Below, piece after piece: positions 22,512-37,500 of a stretch of 64,000 bases of DNA. The first letter of the stretch is position 1; each line of letters begins with the position of its first letter. The stretch comes from Pseudoips prasinana (taxonomy: Eukaryota > Arthropoda > Insecta > Lepidoptera > Nolidae): positions 15,711,501-15,775,500 of the forward strand of contig OX621250.1 in NCBI GenBank assembly GCA_951640165.1, in the 5' to 3' direction. A program made the translations under genes and the position numbers. The notes beneath the pieces were generated by a model. The model saw only the letters and a program-made list of their open reading frames with translations. It made no database searches and was not told where the DNA came from.

Positions 22512-25500
22512 GTAACTTACTTTTATTTCGTCCGCGTTGACCTTAAAATAATACAAAGGATACTTAATATCCCGTAATTAAGTTCCATAAGATACATCTA
22601 TAAAAAAATCAAGTGAATATGTTTATTTTATGAATTATTTTTTTTTACAGTCTTTCAGGACATTAATATTTCACGGGATAAAAAGTATACTGTGTGTAAA
22701 TACAGGTACTATTTTTGCGACAGAATTCATTTAAAAATCGGTCTGACGGTTTTGCATGATTAAATAAAAAACATCTAAACGTACAAATTTTCTCATTTAA
22801 AATATATGTAGGAAGTAGTACTAGTAGGATATATTTTACATATTACATACTTGTGTTTTCGATAAAAAGCCTCATACATTCTTATTAATGCATATTATAT
22901 CATTTAAATTACTGAAAATCAAATTATACAACTGTGTGCATTAGGTATAGAGTAATGATTACATCAATATTCATGCAATTGTATCGTTTGTTTTTCAATA
23001 ATTCTGCTTTAAAATTGTAATTACATTTTCTCTTTAAGTTCAGTGACGATTTCAATTCTCCGGAATTCTTTAGTTTTTCATTGATTTGTTTACGAATTCA
23101 TCGAAACTTTCAGTATATTTTAGTTGTGAGCATGTGGAATAGTGTTAGGTGGCATTTTTTCACGTGAGTATGCAGCTGGGGTACAGAGCAACTGTCTCGT
23201 TTTTTATTGCGTTCCGTGTGACCCTCTTTGCGAACAGCTGCTCTTTGATAACGCGCCGATTTTCTTTGTAAAGCCGTAATGGCTGGTAGGGTGAAAGATC
23301 ATCGTTGCATTCAATATTTGTAACGGTCGTGCATCGCTTCATTCAACTTTGCCCTTTTTATTCTCAAAGTATTTTTACTCTCGATGGAGAGAAGGAAGGT
23401 TATCTATATGATAGTATTAGAGCTAATAATATAATATTGCTTGTTGTATTTTAAACGTTCGAAGATTTAAGAGGTAATCATATTATAGGTAATATTAGAT
23501 TTGCGTTTTCAATACGTGCGTTCCCGTAATACGTTTGTTTTGGAGAAAAGTGTTAATTTTGATGAAAAATGAATTGATGATAACTGAATGGATTTAAATA
23601 TTTGTGCAAATTAATTAATGTGTCTAAAGTACTTAATAGTAGTATACAAGAAATAAATGTGAAACAAATCTTTATACGTTTGATACAGCTGTATATCACA
23701 GTGACAAATTAAAAAAAAAAACCGGCCAAGTGCGAGTCGGACTCGCACATGAAGGGTTCCGTAGCAGCAAGTATTTCAGTTGATTAAATGAAAGCAAATT
23801 GCGGTTTATGACGTATTAAAAAAAACTACTTGCTAAATCTCGTTCAAACCAATTTTCGTTGTTAGTTTCTATGGTAATGTACATCATATATTTATTTTAG
23901 TTTTATCACTCTCTTATTTTAGAAGTTAGATGGGGGGGGGGGGGGACACTCATTTTACCACTTTGGAAGTGTCTATCGCGCAAACCTCAATATCATTTTT
24001 GAAGACCTATCCATAGACACCTCACGTGTATGGGTGCGATGAAAAAATAATTTTTGAGTTTCAGTTTTGTTCTTTTTCTATTTTTGTAAAAATCTTAATG
24101 CGGTTCACAGAATACATCTACTTACCAAGTTTCAGTAGTACAGCTGTGACATACGGACGGACAGACATGACGAATCTATAAGGTTTCCGTTTTTTGCCAT
24201 TTGGCTACGGAACCCTAAAAACGAGCTGTATCTATAGTCAACCCAATATTTTAAATTTTATAATAAAACGGGGTGAATATAAATTCAGGCGTGAAAAGAA
24301 ACTAATAATAATATCGAATTCTTACCTTAATAAAGAGAAAACCATTCAATTCCATCTAAAACTATATGGCTACCTATTTAGATAATTAAACCTATAAACA
24401 ATCACTTTGACGGTATCTTAAATAAGCTAGCTAAGTAACTATATCATTACTACCATAAATTAAATTTATTCCTAACTAAGTTCATACAACCCGCATATCT
24501 AAATATATGTATATATGTAATTAGAAATAATTATTTATAGTTCTACAAATATGTTCTCACTATTTTACAAACGCTTTTCTAAAGTTTACATGCATAAAAA
24601 CATTTTAAATTTACATTATTTAATTACATTATTTACTTTAAACGGGAATCAAGTTTTACTTATGTATAGATACGCCGCCTGGCGTGGTTGGTAAATACTT
24701 GCCTTACCTACACGTCGCAGGTCGTGGGTTTGTTTCCCACCCAAGACAGATTTTTGTGTGCATGAACATGTCTCTTGGTCCTGAGTCTGGGTGTAATATT
24801 TTTATTGCTGAAATTTATTATTATTATTATATAAGTATGTATTTACAAAAGAAAATAGTATATTCGTTGTCTGGCTTCCATAGGACAAGCTCTGCTTAGT
24901 TTGGGATCAGATGGCCGTGTGTGAATAACCCGGGGTATTATTATTATTCGCTCCACCTCTAATTGCTATTAACCACATTTTACCGTTAAGGCTTACAACT
25001 TAGTACGAGTGGACTATCATATAAAAGGGCTACATTTGCATATACCAAAAGAGGATTTGTTTTATGTTACGTTACTTCGTCCTATGTATTATATTACAAG
25101 GAATATAGAAGAATGTTTCTAACTAGCACTGTTTATAAGTAAAAATGCTTCACATACTTGGTGCTGAGGTCCGGTTTTTTAGTGGTACCTAAATAAATAA
25201 CTTTAATACTTTTTACGTCGAAGGTCAGTCAAACCACAGATCACGTGTGTGAGAATCGTAGTTCGCGGGTATTTTATACGTGTAATAATAATCTTGGAGT
25301 ACAAAATTAATAAATTATAGTTATTTTGTCTAAATAATTATTAAGTGCTTTAGATAATTCGTGGTCTATATCACATTAAGTTTTTATAAGTATTTTTGAG
25401 TCGTTTAAAAGTTGTTTTGATATAAAAAAGCGCACTTACATATTTACTTTCATTCACATAAGAGCCCATGTTGCTTTTTTTGATTTGGGGATAATTGATG

Positions 25501-28500
25501 AGTGTCTATAATAGCTTTTGGGTAATAAACGATCCACTTGGATAATCATCTAGCTCGATCAGGTAGATGAACTGTAATAATCTCTAGTATTTTGTATCTT
25601 GTCGCAAGATTATAAAACTTTGAATGTCATAGAATCAACAGCCTAAAAATATTTTTCAAGCTTCTAGCTCTATAAATGACGATACTTCCATACAACTTTT
25701 CTTCCACTCTTTCCACCCCCTTAAAACCTTTTTTGCGTATTATAAAGTGCCCTAGGTCCTTTCTCAGGATCTAGACTATTTGTGTACCAAAACTCATTTA
25801 AATCTGACTGCACGTGTGGCTGTACTTCGTGTCCGTCAATTATGTTTGTAATTTTTTTCTTAAGAATATTGTTTTTGTCAATTTATATACGTACCTTTGT
25901 GCGCCCTAATTATTCTAATTTAAGAATTATGTATACAATTCTTTATGAGAAATAAAGTTATTCTTAACAATAACCGCAAATCACCCCGCGACACAGGGAC
26001 TAAATTCACTACTGCGGCCCTTTTCTTTAAAATAATCGGTTCATGACATTTATGGTTACAAAAGGTAGACCAGGTGGCTCAGCAGTCTATAACTACGAAC
26101 TTTGGGCCTTCCCATGAGTATTCATTATATGACATTGGCAGAAATTGCTGAAGAAATCAGCAGTGTCATATAAACATATAAAAATAAACTTTGGGTCTAG
26201 GAGATATTATTTTCCCGTTGCCTTCACGAAGTAGACAGTTTTGTTGTTTCGGATTTTAGATCATAAATTAAACCTACTAATATCTAAGACGTTAAAATTG
26301 ACATAATTTATCAATATATTCGTTACACTCGTAATAAAATAGGGTTTCTAGAAAAGCACAATGGGCTTCTGACTGACACATTAGGTAGAAACCTGAAACC
26401 TGAGAGACTGTACCCTGTCCTTCTAAGGAGAAAGTTTCATGAAAATCCGTTAATAGTTTTTTTACGTGAAAAGGTAACAAACATCCATCCATCCATCCAT
26501 ACTTACATACTTTCGCGTTTATAATATTAGTTAGATTTTATTTTTATATTGTAATAAAGTTCATGGTTTGGAGTCCCAGGCTAAAGTAAAAGGAATGTGC
26601 GAGCAAGCTTGATAACTTGTATAGCAATCGGTGTAGATTACATTTTACTTACTTGTAGAATATAATAATACAATTTAATAGCATAATAAATAACAGTAAA
26701 CGGTGGATAGAATTCCTGGGGTGAATTTTATTCCCGTTCCTATTCAACGCTGGATTTTTATTCACCCCGTTTTACGATATTGTTTATTATTGAAGACATC
26801 TACTCTAAAATAAGCATCTAACGTAAAATCCGTCATAAATAATAACAAGCCAATTACGAGTAGTCTACCGGGACGATTCGGCCGAAAATGTTACCATCAA
26901 AATAAAACTGTTGTATATGAATCTTTAATTTATATAACTACCTTCAAACAATTTGTAGAACATAGTAGCAAAACTGTTATTAAATTGGACAGCCAATTCA
27001 AATGAAACGTTATCGCGGTTAGTTCTAAGAATATATTTCTCTAACCGCAATATTTTAAAACGTAAAGATGATAAAATAAATTAATTTGACATCCGTTCCA
27101 AGTTACAAAACCTTGAACACAAGCAGTGAGTTAACACAATGTGTAGGTACCACTAGTCTAGGCATAATACAATACTGATAAGCACGTGGTTACACTCGCA
27201 GAAGTACCTACTGCTTACTTACGTGTTTTCAGTTCAGTATTTAAGATAATGCTCTCAGTGTTACTTGTTTGTGTGAATTTTATTTAAAGTTTTGTGGTTA
27301 ACGCTTACCATGCCATTATTGTGCGGATTTCGAATACGTCTTAAAAAAAGTAAGTAATTCGTTATGTATTCCATATTTGTGCTATGTTCAGATATCAGAT
27401 GCCCATAGATACCTAGGCATCGTATGGGTACTAACATATCGACGATGAAGAGTCAAGCAAATTTAAACTTTAAAGTAACTGATCTCAGTGAATATGTTTT
27501 CGGTATAGTAGTTCTTCAGAATCGTTTTAGATTATGATAAACCACAAAAAATTAATAAAGAACATATTTTTTTTTAAAATCTAAATTTGATGTGTCCTTT
27601 AAAAAATGTGTCACATTGACAGTCCAATAAGTACAAACTGATAAGAAAAATAGAATCGGTTTCCAGATAATAGAGAAATCGCAAACATACATATATAATA
27701 AAAAATAACCATACAGTCTAATATTGTAAATAATTAGTGGATTATTTTGACTGAATTCTCAATTAAATTATCAAATTTGTCCACAAAGAACGGCCAAATC
27801 ATACTTATAACTAACACACATATAAACATTTAAATTGATAACCTCCTTTTTGAAGTCGTTTAACCCTTAAACAGGTTGTGGACTATACGAGATCACATCA
27901 ATGTCAACCTGACTTTGAAATAAGATACAAAACAATAAAAAAAATTAGCCACGCATTTTTAAGGGTTAATAAGGATACGGGAGTTTTAAAAAGGATTTTA
28001 TTTTCCTTACTTCGTTTTTGAAGCCGTTTATGAGTGGGAAAACAATGTTATTTTTTTAAATTCTTTTTTATGTTTATTGTAACGATTCTGAACAAACAAT
28101 TTGGACGATAAACACAAATTACCTAAAACTCGGCACGTTCATTGTAGTCCATGTCCATAGACTTCCAAATAATTAAGACATTCTGTGAGGTGCCTTTTGT
28201 AACTTTGATTAATATGTTTTGGTATACAATTCATTTATCACTGACATCTGCTATATTGACCTGACGATTGATACTTGCTTTAAGAACGTCACAAAGCATT
28301 GTTTTGACTTTACTTATCTTTCCTTCCGTGGGAATATCACACCAACGTAATTTCACAACAAACTGTTTGATACTATCATCTAGTTCCCATATCTTTAGAA
28401 TTGTCTTCAGATGTGATTCAAAATGATACAAATTGCTGAACGAGATCACTTTCTTAATTATTTTGATAAGTATTCAATGCATATATCTAGATGAAATCCG

Positions 28501-31500
28501 TTAATTGTCTTTTCTTATTACTACTAGTAAATGTTCTACAAGCCATGACATTGTGATGACTTTATCGTGCAATAAATTATAAATAATTGTTATTGTTCTT
28601 GGAGTAATCATTGGTTTAATATCTATATGCGGGTTAAGTGTCAGTTGGAGATGGACTACGTCATTAAGTTTTTACATCACGAAATGCATATTAGTTTCTT
28701 TTATTTTTATTGCACTTTTGTCGTGTGTTTTGTTATTTTTTTTTAATGTGATGTTAACAGTTAGCCTAGGAGTCTTAAATCTCACTGCTTCTACCGGACA
28801 AAAGAGGGGAGCGTTGATTTCAGTCTAGTCAAATACAATTACCCGCGCCGGAGGGCACCCCTTTCGAACCTTGATACTGGGCTGTTGCTGACGTGGAGAT
28901 GGTCCGTTGTTCTATGGGACTTTTGCGCCACTGTCCCTCTTCGTTAATACGCGGAGACGCGGATCGCTCGTCCGATTAGGGGTCGAAGAGGGCATTTCAT
29001 CCAATGGCACGTAAACAACTTAACGGTCATGGAGGACGTTGGTGGTTGCGACGCGTTCGCGCTCGTAGTCGCGCCCGGCAGATAATTGTGTTTACTTTGT
29101 ATTGGTGAACTAGTTGAAATAATAATATATACATATACTCACGCCTGTCTTCCAGAGGGGTCGGCAGAGACAACGGACTTCCATTTGTTACGATCCTTGC
29201 ACACCTCTTTCGCTTCATTTACTGAGATTATATTCTTCATACATGCTCGCCGGTTTAGGGTACTTCTGACCTGACCTTTCTTGAGTACGTCCCCGATTTG
29301 ATCAATAATGTTCTACGAGGTCTTCCCCTTCCGGTTGTACCATTCACACAGGCCAGGTATAGTTCTAATAATAATAATATGTAAATATTATCCCAAGTTC
29401 CAAATACTTACGTACAGTCAGCACCAAAAGTCGATAAACAGAATGTATATTTAACAGTACAGTTACGGCGTCAAATCAGGGTAATCTAATGATAATATTT
29501 AATGGATAAAAAGTCTGTACAGACGCCAGCACATCCATTAAATATATCATTAGATTACCCTGATTTGACGCCGTAACTGTACTGTTAAATATACATTCTG
29601 TTCATCGACTTTTGGAGCTGACTGTACATCATATTAAGTAATGTGTGAATAAAACTAACTACACTGCACTAAAATTGCATGTGTGGCGCAGTGGCTAAGG
29701 TAATCGCCTCGCTACTACCTCGGCGCCCTCGTGTCCACGTTACCTTATGGCTCATAAACTTGGATGTGGTTTGTGTACTTTGGGCTGGTTGGCGTGGTTG
29801 GTAGATAATTGTCTTTCACATCGCAGGTCATGGGTTCGATTCACACCCAGCACAAATATTTGTGTGCATTTCTCCTGAGTCTGGGTGCAATTATATTAAC
29901 TATGCACTTACAAAAGAAAAGAAGTATATTTAGTATATTTAGTTTCCAAAGCCCCGCTTAGTTTGGGATAAGGTGGCCTTGTGTGAATAATGTACAAGAA
30001 TATTATTATTACATGTTTGTAAAGTCCCCGCGATTTATTCACAGGGATTTATTTTACCTGCCTCCAGCAACCCGTCTTACGGGATTTACGGCGCCGAAGT
30101 TGCGGGTTCGGCTAGTATCTAAATAATACAATAAAACGCAATTGAGAAATCGACAGTGGGTATAAGATTCGCGGCCGACGATATCGCCGCATTGGTAATT
30201 GCGTCAAGATATTTGAGATCACGAAGCGGTATTAATTTTCATTGGCTTCTTATAATACGGAATCAGACCAACAACGGCTAGAACGGATTTCTATTTGTTT
30301 ATTAATGCAATGACTTTAGAAATATCTTTAATTACTTTCACTGGTTGCTCTTAATATGGAACTGTACTTTGACCTAAGATACCAGTTTATATTAGTGATA
30401 GTGCTTCTATCCAGATTTCGGTCAATGTGACCAATTAATAGCGCATTTATAGTGTTACTTCTTACGACACGACCTCGGAGAGGTCAGGTACATGACCGAT
30501 ATGGCATGGCTTTACATTTTGCTCTCCGAGGCATAGGTTACAAATACCACTAATTCGATTCCAGACTGCTATTGACATTATTTGGCCCGACCCGAGATTG
30601 AAATCCACCACTGCGGTTGAACACACTATCAATACCAGTTTATGTACCATTTTTCCTACGTAGCGATTTTCATAGATCAATAAAGAAGTGCCGTAGAACA
30701 ATAGATAAATTAATTGTTCGGCTTGTTCCTCAATAAGTTCATAACCGTACGAAATCACATTTCGAGGTGATGGTGACGTTATCTTGCTAAATTAGACACG
30801 AATATACCAAAAAGCAAAGAGTTACTGAATACAATTTAGTAAATTAAAAAAAAAGAAAGGAATGATTTTTGTATGCATATGGCTTGTTCAGTTCGCTACA
30901 AATTAACTCACATTCGCATATACGCAGTGAACCAGTGACAGCTAGTTCATAGATAAAAGCGAAAGGTCACGCACTCACTCATAGGCTAAACACGAAATCT
31001 TGAAAACTACATGACCAACGAAGCTGATAGGTAGAAGGAAGCATGGTGGCGAAGAGTCATATCTCTGCAGAGTTTAACCAATAAATTCCAAGAAAGTTGA
31101 TGACTGCAAGTATGGTGTAGGAACGTAGGAGAGAACGAGACGACCTGCGAACCCCAAAATGGGTCGCCTCTGATGCGGGATACTTCATTTGCAGTTTTAC
31201 TTAGCCTTCTTAGTCGGCTTATGACCTTGCTCGCCTCTATTATCCGGTGAAGCATTGAGAGCCTCACCAATACCTAAGAACTAGTTAGAATCCATACTAA
31301 TATTATAATCCAGTTAGTTTGTTACCTTTTCCAATCGTTGACCGCGGAGGCTTTGTAATAATAGGGTTCTTTTGAGCACCTTTTGTACGCAACCCTAAAT
31401 ACGATTGTAACCGGCATCGAATAGCTGAAAGCAGGATATAAAAACAATGTATGTATGTTCAAAATAATACAAACATGAGATATTGTGTTACATTCATGCC

Positions 31501-34500
31501 AGTCAAAACGGCTTTTGAGAGGCTGATGCTAAAGTGCCGAATGTCGATCTTTCTTGACCTTTATTTACGTAAGAGGCGTGAACTAACCGAGTAAACTCAG
31601 GGTATCTCGTTCAGGTACATAATCGTTTGCATACGTTATTTCTCACGCTAAAATATAACCTTTGGTATGAAAGAGCTCCGCTCAAAAGCTCTGGTATTAA
31701 TATTTCTTTCATGTAACAGAGTGCGGTCACTTTCGTTCCCATGTCAAGCAACTTCGTGATTTAAGATTACAAATTGATCAACAATGCATGTGGATGGGAA
31801 TCTATCAAGCTGTTACTGTTTGCTCAACAGAAATCAGATTACGAAACAATGTAGACGGGAGCTTTGTTGATAAGAATTTATACCCACTTTAAAAAGGATA
31901 AAGTTTGTCAACATGTGCGTATTTTCGTTTGGTGTATGTAGGTATATTGATTTTTCTCCCACGTTTCTGAACGGATTTAGATTATTAGTTTAATATTCGA
32001 ATGATAATGAATGTTAAAATCGGATCAGAAGCTTATTATTTTATGGAAATTAACAGTTTATTAAGTTCGGTTAAAAAATAGAAAGACATCAATATGAAAA
32101 TATTGACTTCAAAACCAACTACGAACTATGAAATAATTTTAATTATGCACCAAATTATAACATTCTTTGCCTATTCATCTTGGCACCATCTTGAAATAAG
32201 TATAATAATTTAGTATTGAGCAGAAATATTTTACTCAGATGACAGTGTGTTAATTTGCCCCAAGATATGTTTTATCATTGTTTAGTTGTGTAAACAGTTT
32301 TTATTAAAGTCACGATTGGCAACATCAACTTTCTCGATAGATATTTGTGCATGTTCATAGATATGTTTCAAACACCATCAATCATCAATTCTCTTCGCAT
32401 ACCAGTAGTCTAAAGTATGTACAAGCAGTGGACGTAAATGATCACATCGTGACGTGATAATTTGGATGTTGATATGTACGTAAATCTCAATTCTTTCATA
32501 TAAGTAATCTCCAAGCGCAATATTTGTTCGGATAGGAAGTAATTTCGTGCTTTATTGCATTCTTCACGCGATTTGTAGCTTATAATTAAAGTTTATACAG
32601 ACACGCTTTCTTCCATAATGAAAATGATTACATTATCTAATATTTGATTGTTTCGTTAGTGCAGAAATATTTTCATAGACCTTAACTAAAAGCTATTTAT
32701 TTAAATTGTGTTTTAACAGAACCTAGATTAATTTATTTCGTAACATAATGGATTTATTTGTAGACGATAGCAAATTGTATTATTACGTCGTGGGACGAAC
32801 AGACTGAAGCGAAGATTATTAAGCTGTCGATATAACGTTTTTTTTTTTGGATTGTAGTAGATTACAAAATCAATATAATTTAATTTCGTAATATATGGTA
32901 GTCAATTATGTTAAAATCAAAATACATTTCAACAAAACATTTTCCTATATTCTTCATAGGATTCAAGAAAAACTAAGTATAATTTATATTTACATATAAA
33001 TTATGTTTTATTTACATATATTTATGTTCCCAATGGATTCAAAACGGCTGAAGCGAATTTAATGAAATTTTCATATTAGCATTGAAGGTGAACCTGTAAA
33101 TTTTGGTAGCGAACAGGTCAACAGATTTTATTTGGTCTTTGTGTTATTATTTCCATTCAGATAGACAAAACATTACTTCTTTTATTTAAAAATTGCTTTC
33201 ATTAGATTTTGAGATTAAACCTTTATCTAATGACAATGACATTGCGTGACTATCATTAGCCAGTCGACTAGGAACATAGGTACGAATAACAAGGAATGTG
33301 CAGATAAAATTGAGTCCTGATGGTATAATATGACAAATTGAGTTCTGGTGATATTATAATGATAAATTAATTTCGGATGATATATTATTGCAAAATTGAG
33401 TCCTGATGGTATAATATGGCAAATTGAGTCCTTTTTTATGCTAGCCTATGATAGTGTCCCACTGCTGAGTTTTTTCTGATGATATCATGATGTTAAATTG
33501 AGAGATGATATATTATTTTAAAATTGAGTGCTACTTACTTTGCGGCCCTGCCTATCATGTTAGTTAATTAGAATCCACTACCTTCTTATTTCTCGCGGTC
33601 TTTTGTCTTTTTTCCTCATATTATTATATCATGGTCCCATCTCAAACGACAGTTAAGAAGCTTTGCTTCAAAATATTATTAACTCTTGAACGTTATCCGG
33701 TTAGAAGTCAAGTTAAGCTCACGGAATATTAATGAATTATCCAAAACCCCAGTGTTCCAAGACGCTCGCGTGCCAAGTCACACATCATTAGACAGAGTAA
33801 TAAAAAAAAGTATTTAGTTGAACTTTAGCTGTGGATACTACTTATTCCGAGTGTTAGTTAAATATACTTGATTCTTTTAAATACAGATAAATGAATTATT
33901 TAATATTTCGGGACAACTAACACACTGTCATCTGATCCCAAACTACGCAGCCTGTACTTACTATTCCAACCTGACAACTGATAAAAATACTTACATACAT
34001 GTTACACATGAATTACACCTAGACACTGAGCAAATAATCGTGTTCATCACATCATAACACTAGAATTTGTCCAGGGTCTTCTGGCTTGGCAGTCAGGGTC
34101 ATTAACCACAGGACAACATTTCAAAGTTTCGGATGGATATTCCAGGAAGCTGGATGGATTATTTGAGAATAACTCTAAACATAAGTTGTTTATAATTTTA
34201 ATACCAACACTATCGCATTAGGTCAAGACCTGTAATGATAGGTGTTAAGGAGAGAAATAAATAAATAAATAATTCAACTCATACCACATCATATTTATAG
34301 TAAGCTATAGGCTCTTTAAGGGTCAAGCCGTTTTCCTAGAATACGTTTCTAGGAAAACAGCTCGATCCTACAAGAACGCACAGGTAACAACATAAGTTGT
34401 GGCATTCGTTTTGGGTTCATTTCGATAAAAACTACACCAGAGTTTTGGGTTTTCAATTGTTAATTGTAGGTGGTAATCGTTAAACTATCATCTCGTGATG

Positions 34501-37500
34501 AGGTGACAGACAGACACAAAGTCTAAATGGCGTGTTGCAAGTATATTATATGCCGTATTTCTAATCTTCCCGTCCAGCCTTGCCATTTAATTATAGTGCA
34601 GGTAATATAAATATAACATGAAAGCATCCAGGATGTATATGATCTTGCAAGAACTAAACAGAATGTGAAGTTATAGCTATACTGTGATGTATGTCTATAT
34701 TATATCAGTCGGCCTACTTGTAACAGTAAAAAATAATTACTCAAGTTATCTAACATGTTATTTATAACCGATTTAAAGCCGTTCATATCTATTTTTGGGA
34801 ATACCTTTCAAGCGACGCTTACTACTGAACTTGAAACTCCCGTGTTAAGTTTTCTTACAGTAAGACGAGGACCCTCCGTAAAGAAACTTTGTAAGTTTCG
34901 TGTTATGGGATTGTGCCAGGCACTGATGGGCTCTATGTCACCCTTACCCTTGGTCGACACATACCCTCCTATGTTCTACACCCTCCAATAAATATAATCG
35001 AGGATGTAGGGTTCATAATTGGTGTTTAATATTACAAGTGAATCTAAATTTTGAAATTTATTTCAGAACGCTTTCCTATCATTTGGAAATCAAAATGAAT
35101 TTTATATACCATAACGCGAACAAATAATTAGGGGTTGTAAGCAACTTAATGGCAACACTTAGATGTTATATGTTGTCTGGTTTCTCAGACGTGATTCAGA
35201 CTGGCTCGCGGTTGAAATTATAATATTTACTTACCTTGATAACAAAGATTAGTCTGACATGTCATACTACGGTCTACTTAATGTTAGCGCTATTTTAGGA
35301 AATGTTTACATAAACGTTGTTTAGATAACTTGCATAACGCTTGCATTGTTCCTTGTTTCCGAACGGTTATTTCCAAACCATTTTATATTCAGCTACAAAT
35401 GCATTCTACCGCATTCTTTATCGAAGTTCATCAGATGCTTTCCGCTCGTTACTTGCGCAGATCCTTTGATGTAGTTGGTCTGTGTCGGCGTGCGATGGTA
35501 GCAGACAGCGCTCCGCTTGTTAACAGCCCCAACGTATATAAAACCAGTATCAATTTGTGTTCATGGCACGCGTTTGCGATGTACAGCGTATAGCATATCA
35601 GATTTACGCTTTTTAATATTGGGAACGACGAACATCTTCTCGGAAAGGTTCAAATTGGTGAAAACCTTGACGGATCGTGAATTTTAAGTACTTAGGTGTT
35701 TTAAATTGTCTGCGACTTTGACCTTGCCTTGCAGGACATGAGTGACAAGACTACTTACTTACTTTAATGATCTTAGTCGTTATATACCTACCACAACTGT
35801 AGATATACTTTGAACATCTGTATTGCTATTAATATGCGTTATTACGTTCGTCTCAATTCGTCTGGTAAGTGTAATGTTACTTTTTATATATGATACTTTA
35901 TCAATATTATTGTAATAACTTTCCTATTTTAATGGCGTTCTATTATCTATATATATATCCTACATCCTCCATCCATATGAATTTCCTCATTTTTTTATTT
36001 TAACTATATAGCACTAAAGATAGATAAATAGCGCGGCCGTCCGGTTTCTCCTAAACGATCAAGATTTTCCTATTTTAAACTAGAGAACTGTTTCACCGAG
36101 ACCGACTAAAGTCAATTAGTAGTCGAGTCATGCGTGCTACTTGAACGCCCTCAAACGGGATGCGCCTGCGCTGGTCCGAGTTCAGCCACCCGGCCATACA
36201 ACCGCTCGTGTTATCGATGGTATTTATGATTTATTGCACATAAAATGCGCCTTTTGTTTGTATTAACACGGTTAGGTTAAGATTTGTTTATTTAGACTTC
36301 ACGTTTTCATTAATCACTTTATGTTTGTTATTGGTACTAATGTGTGTTTTACATTGTCTCGATTTGGTAATAGCCAACATAGTGTGGAAGAGTATTGTTG
36401 GTACAAGTCATTAAACGAAGGATTTACATTTTTAAGTATTAATTAATATGCGAAGATTAATATATGCCCTAACTAGGTAGTCCTTAAGTAGTTGGCGACT
36501 AGGCTTGCGATTAGTCCATAGATTGGTGACCGTGGTTTAATTTCTGAGCGTGGTTTAGTTTCCGTGATTCGGAGGGCATGTTAATCGGTCCCGGTTAAAA
36601 AAAGTCGCTAAGCCATGGCAGAGACCTAATGAACGGCTTGAACAACTCTGACACTAGGGTAACCACTGCCCACACGATAAGTAAGTAATAGAATTCTTTA
36701 TTATTATAGGCAAGAATTTAATATGTAGTTGGACATATTATGTATGTCCGTGCCACATAACATTTATATGCGTGGGAAGCGATATGCCGATGCATTTCAT
36801 ATTGTCCTTATATCTATCATTAGTTGATGATTAAATATGTAGGTATGCATAAGTGATAAGTTATCCGTATGTAGATAAAGCTAAATATCTTGTCCCACCG
36901 GTTTATAGTCCTCGAGATATGTATAAACCTTATGTAAACTTTAACGCCGGTTGACGTATCAATGAAACCGGTATTAATCGTTCACGAATATAATTACGAA
37001 AGGAAGCAGCCATTTAACATATGCGTGGAATTAATAAGTAGCGTATATGAACTTGGATGGTGCGAAAAAGTTAAAGGAGGATGGATATGTATTTCAGATC
37101 TTTACAATTATATATTTTATATTGGGTGATATTAAATAAATCCTACTAACATTATAAATGCGAAAGTTTGCGAGTATGGATGTAGGTATGTTTGTTACTC
37201 TTTCACGCAAAAGCTACCGAACGGATTGTGATGAAACTTTGTATCAAACTTTAAAAATAAAAATAATTTTGATTAAATGATATAAAATTAAAATTCTTCT
37301 TTCTCTTTCATTAGAGTTTAAACAAAAATATTTTTAAAAAGTTATAAAATTAAGTTAATTTGTTAACGCAAAATGGATGATGATGAAATCAGTTCCTCCT
37401 TTCTTTGAAGTCAATTGCTCTCTTTTTAAGCCTACCATGTTTATTCGCCAACTTAATGTTTTGCCTTTCGAAATTTTAGATCCCAAGTAGGTAGGTTTAG

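Larger units (their letters stand above)
22512..27309 (+). other. Intron 1, first part
   Basis: No exon recognised apart from the repeats listed separately. 25100-26290 and 26560-27200 hold only AT-rich sequence. The minus frame 23160-23342 is not supported. Confidence 0.6.

Noticed and set aside
24681..24740. Possible tRNA gene
   Set aside because: A and B boxes are present but the cloverleaf is poor and the sequence continues into a SINE body shared with three other copies.
28231..28449. 72-codon minus-strand frame
   Set aside because: No recognisable family and no upstream or downstream exon.
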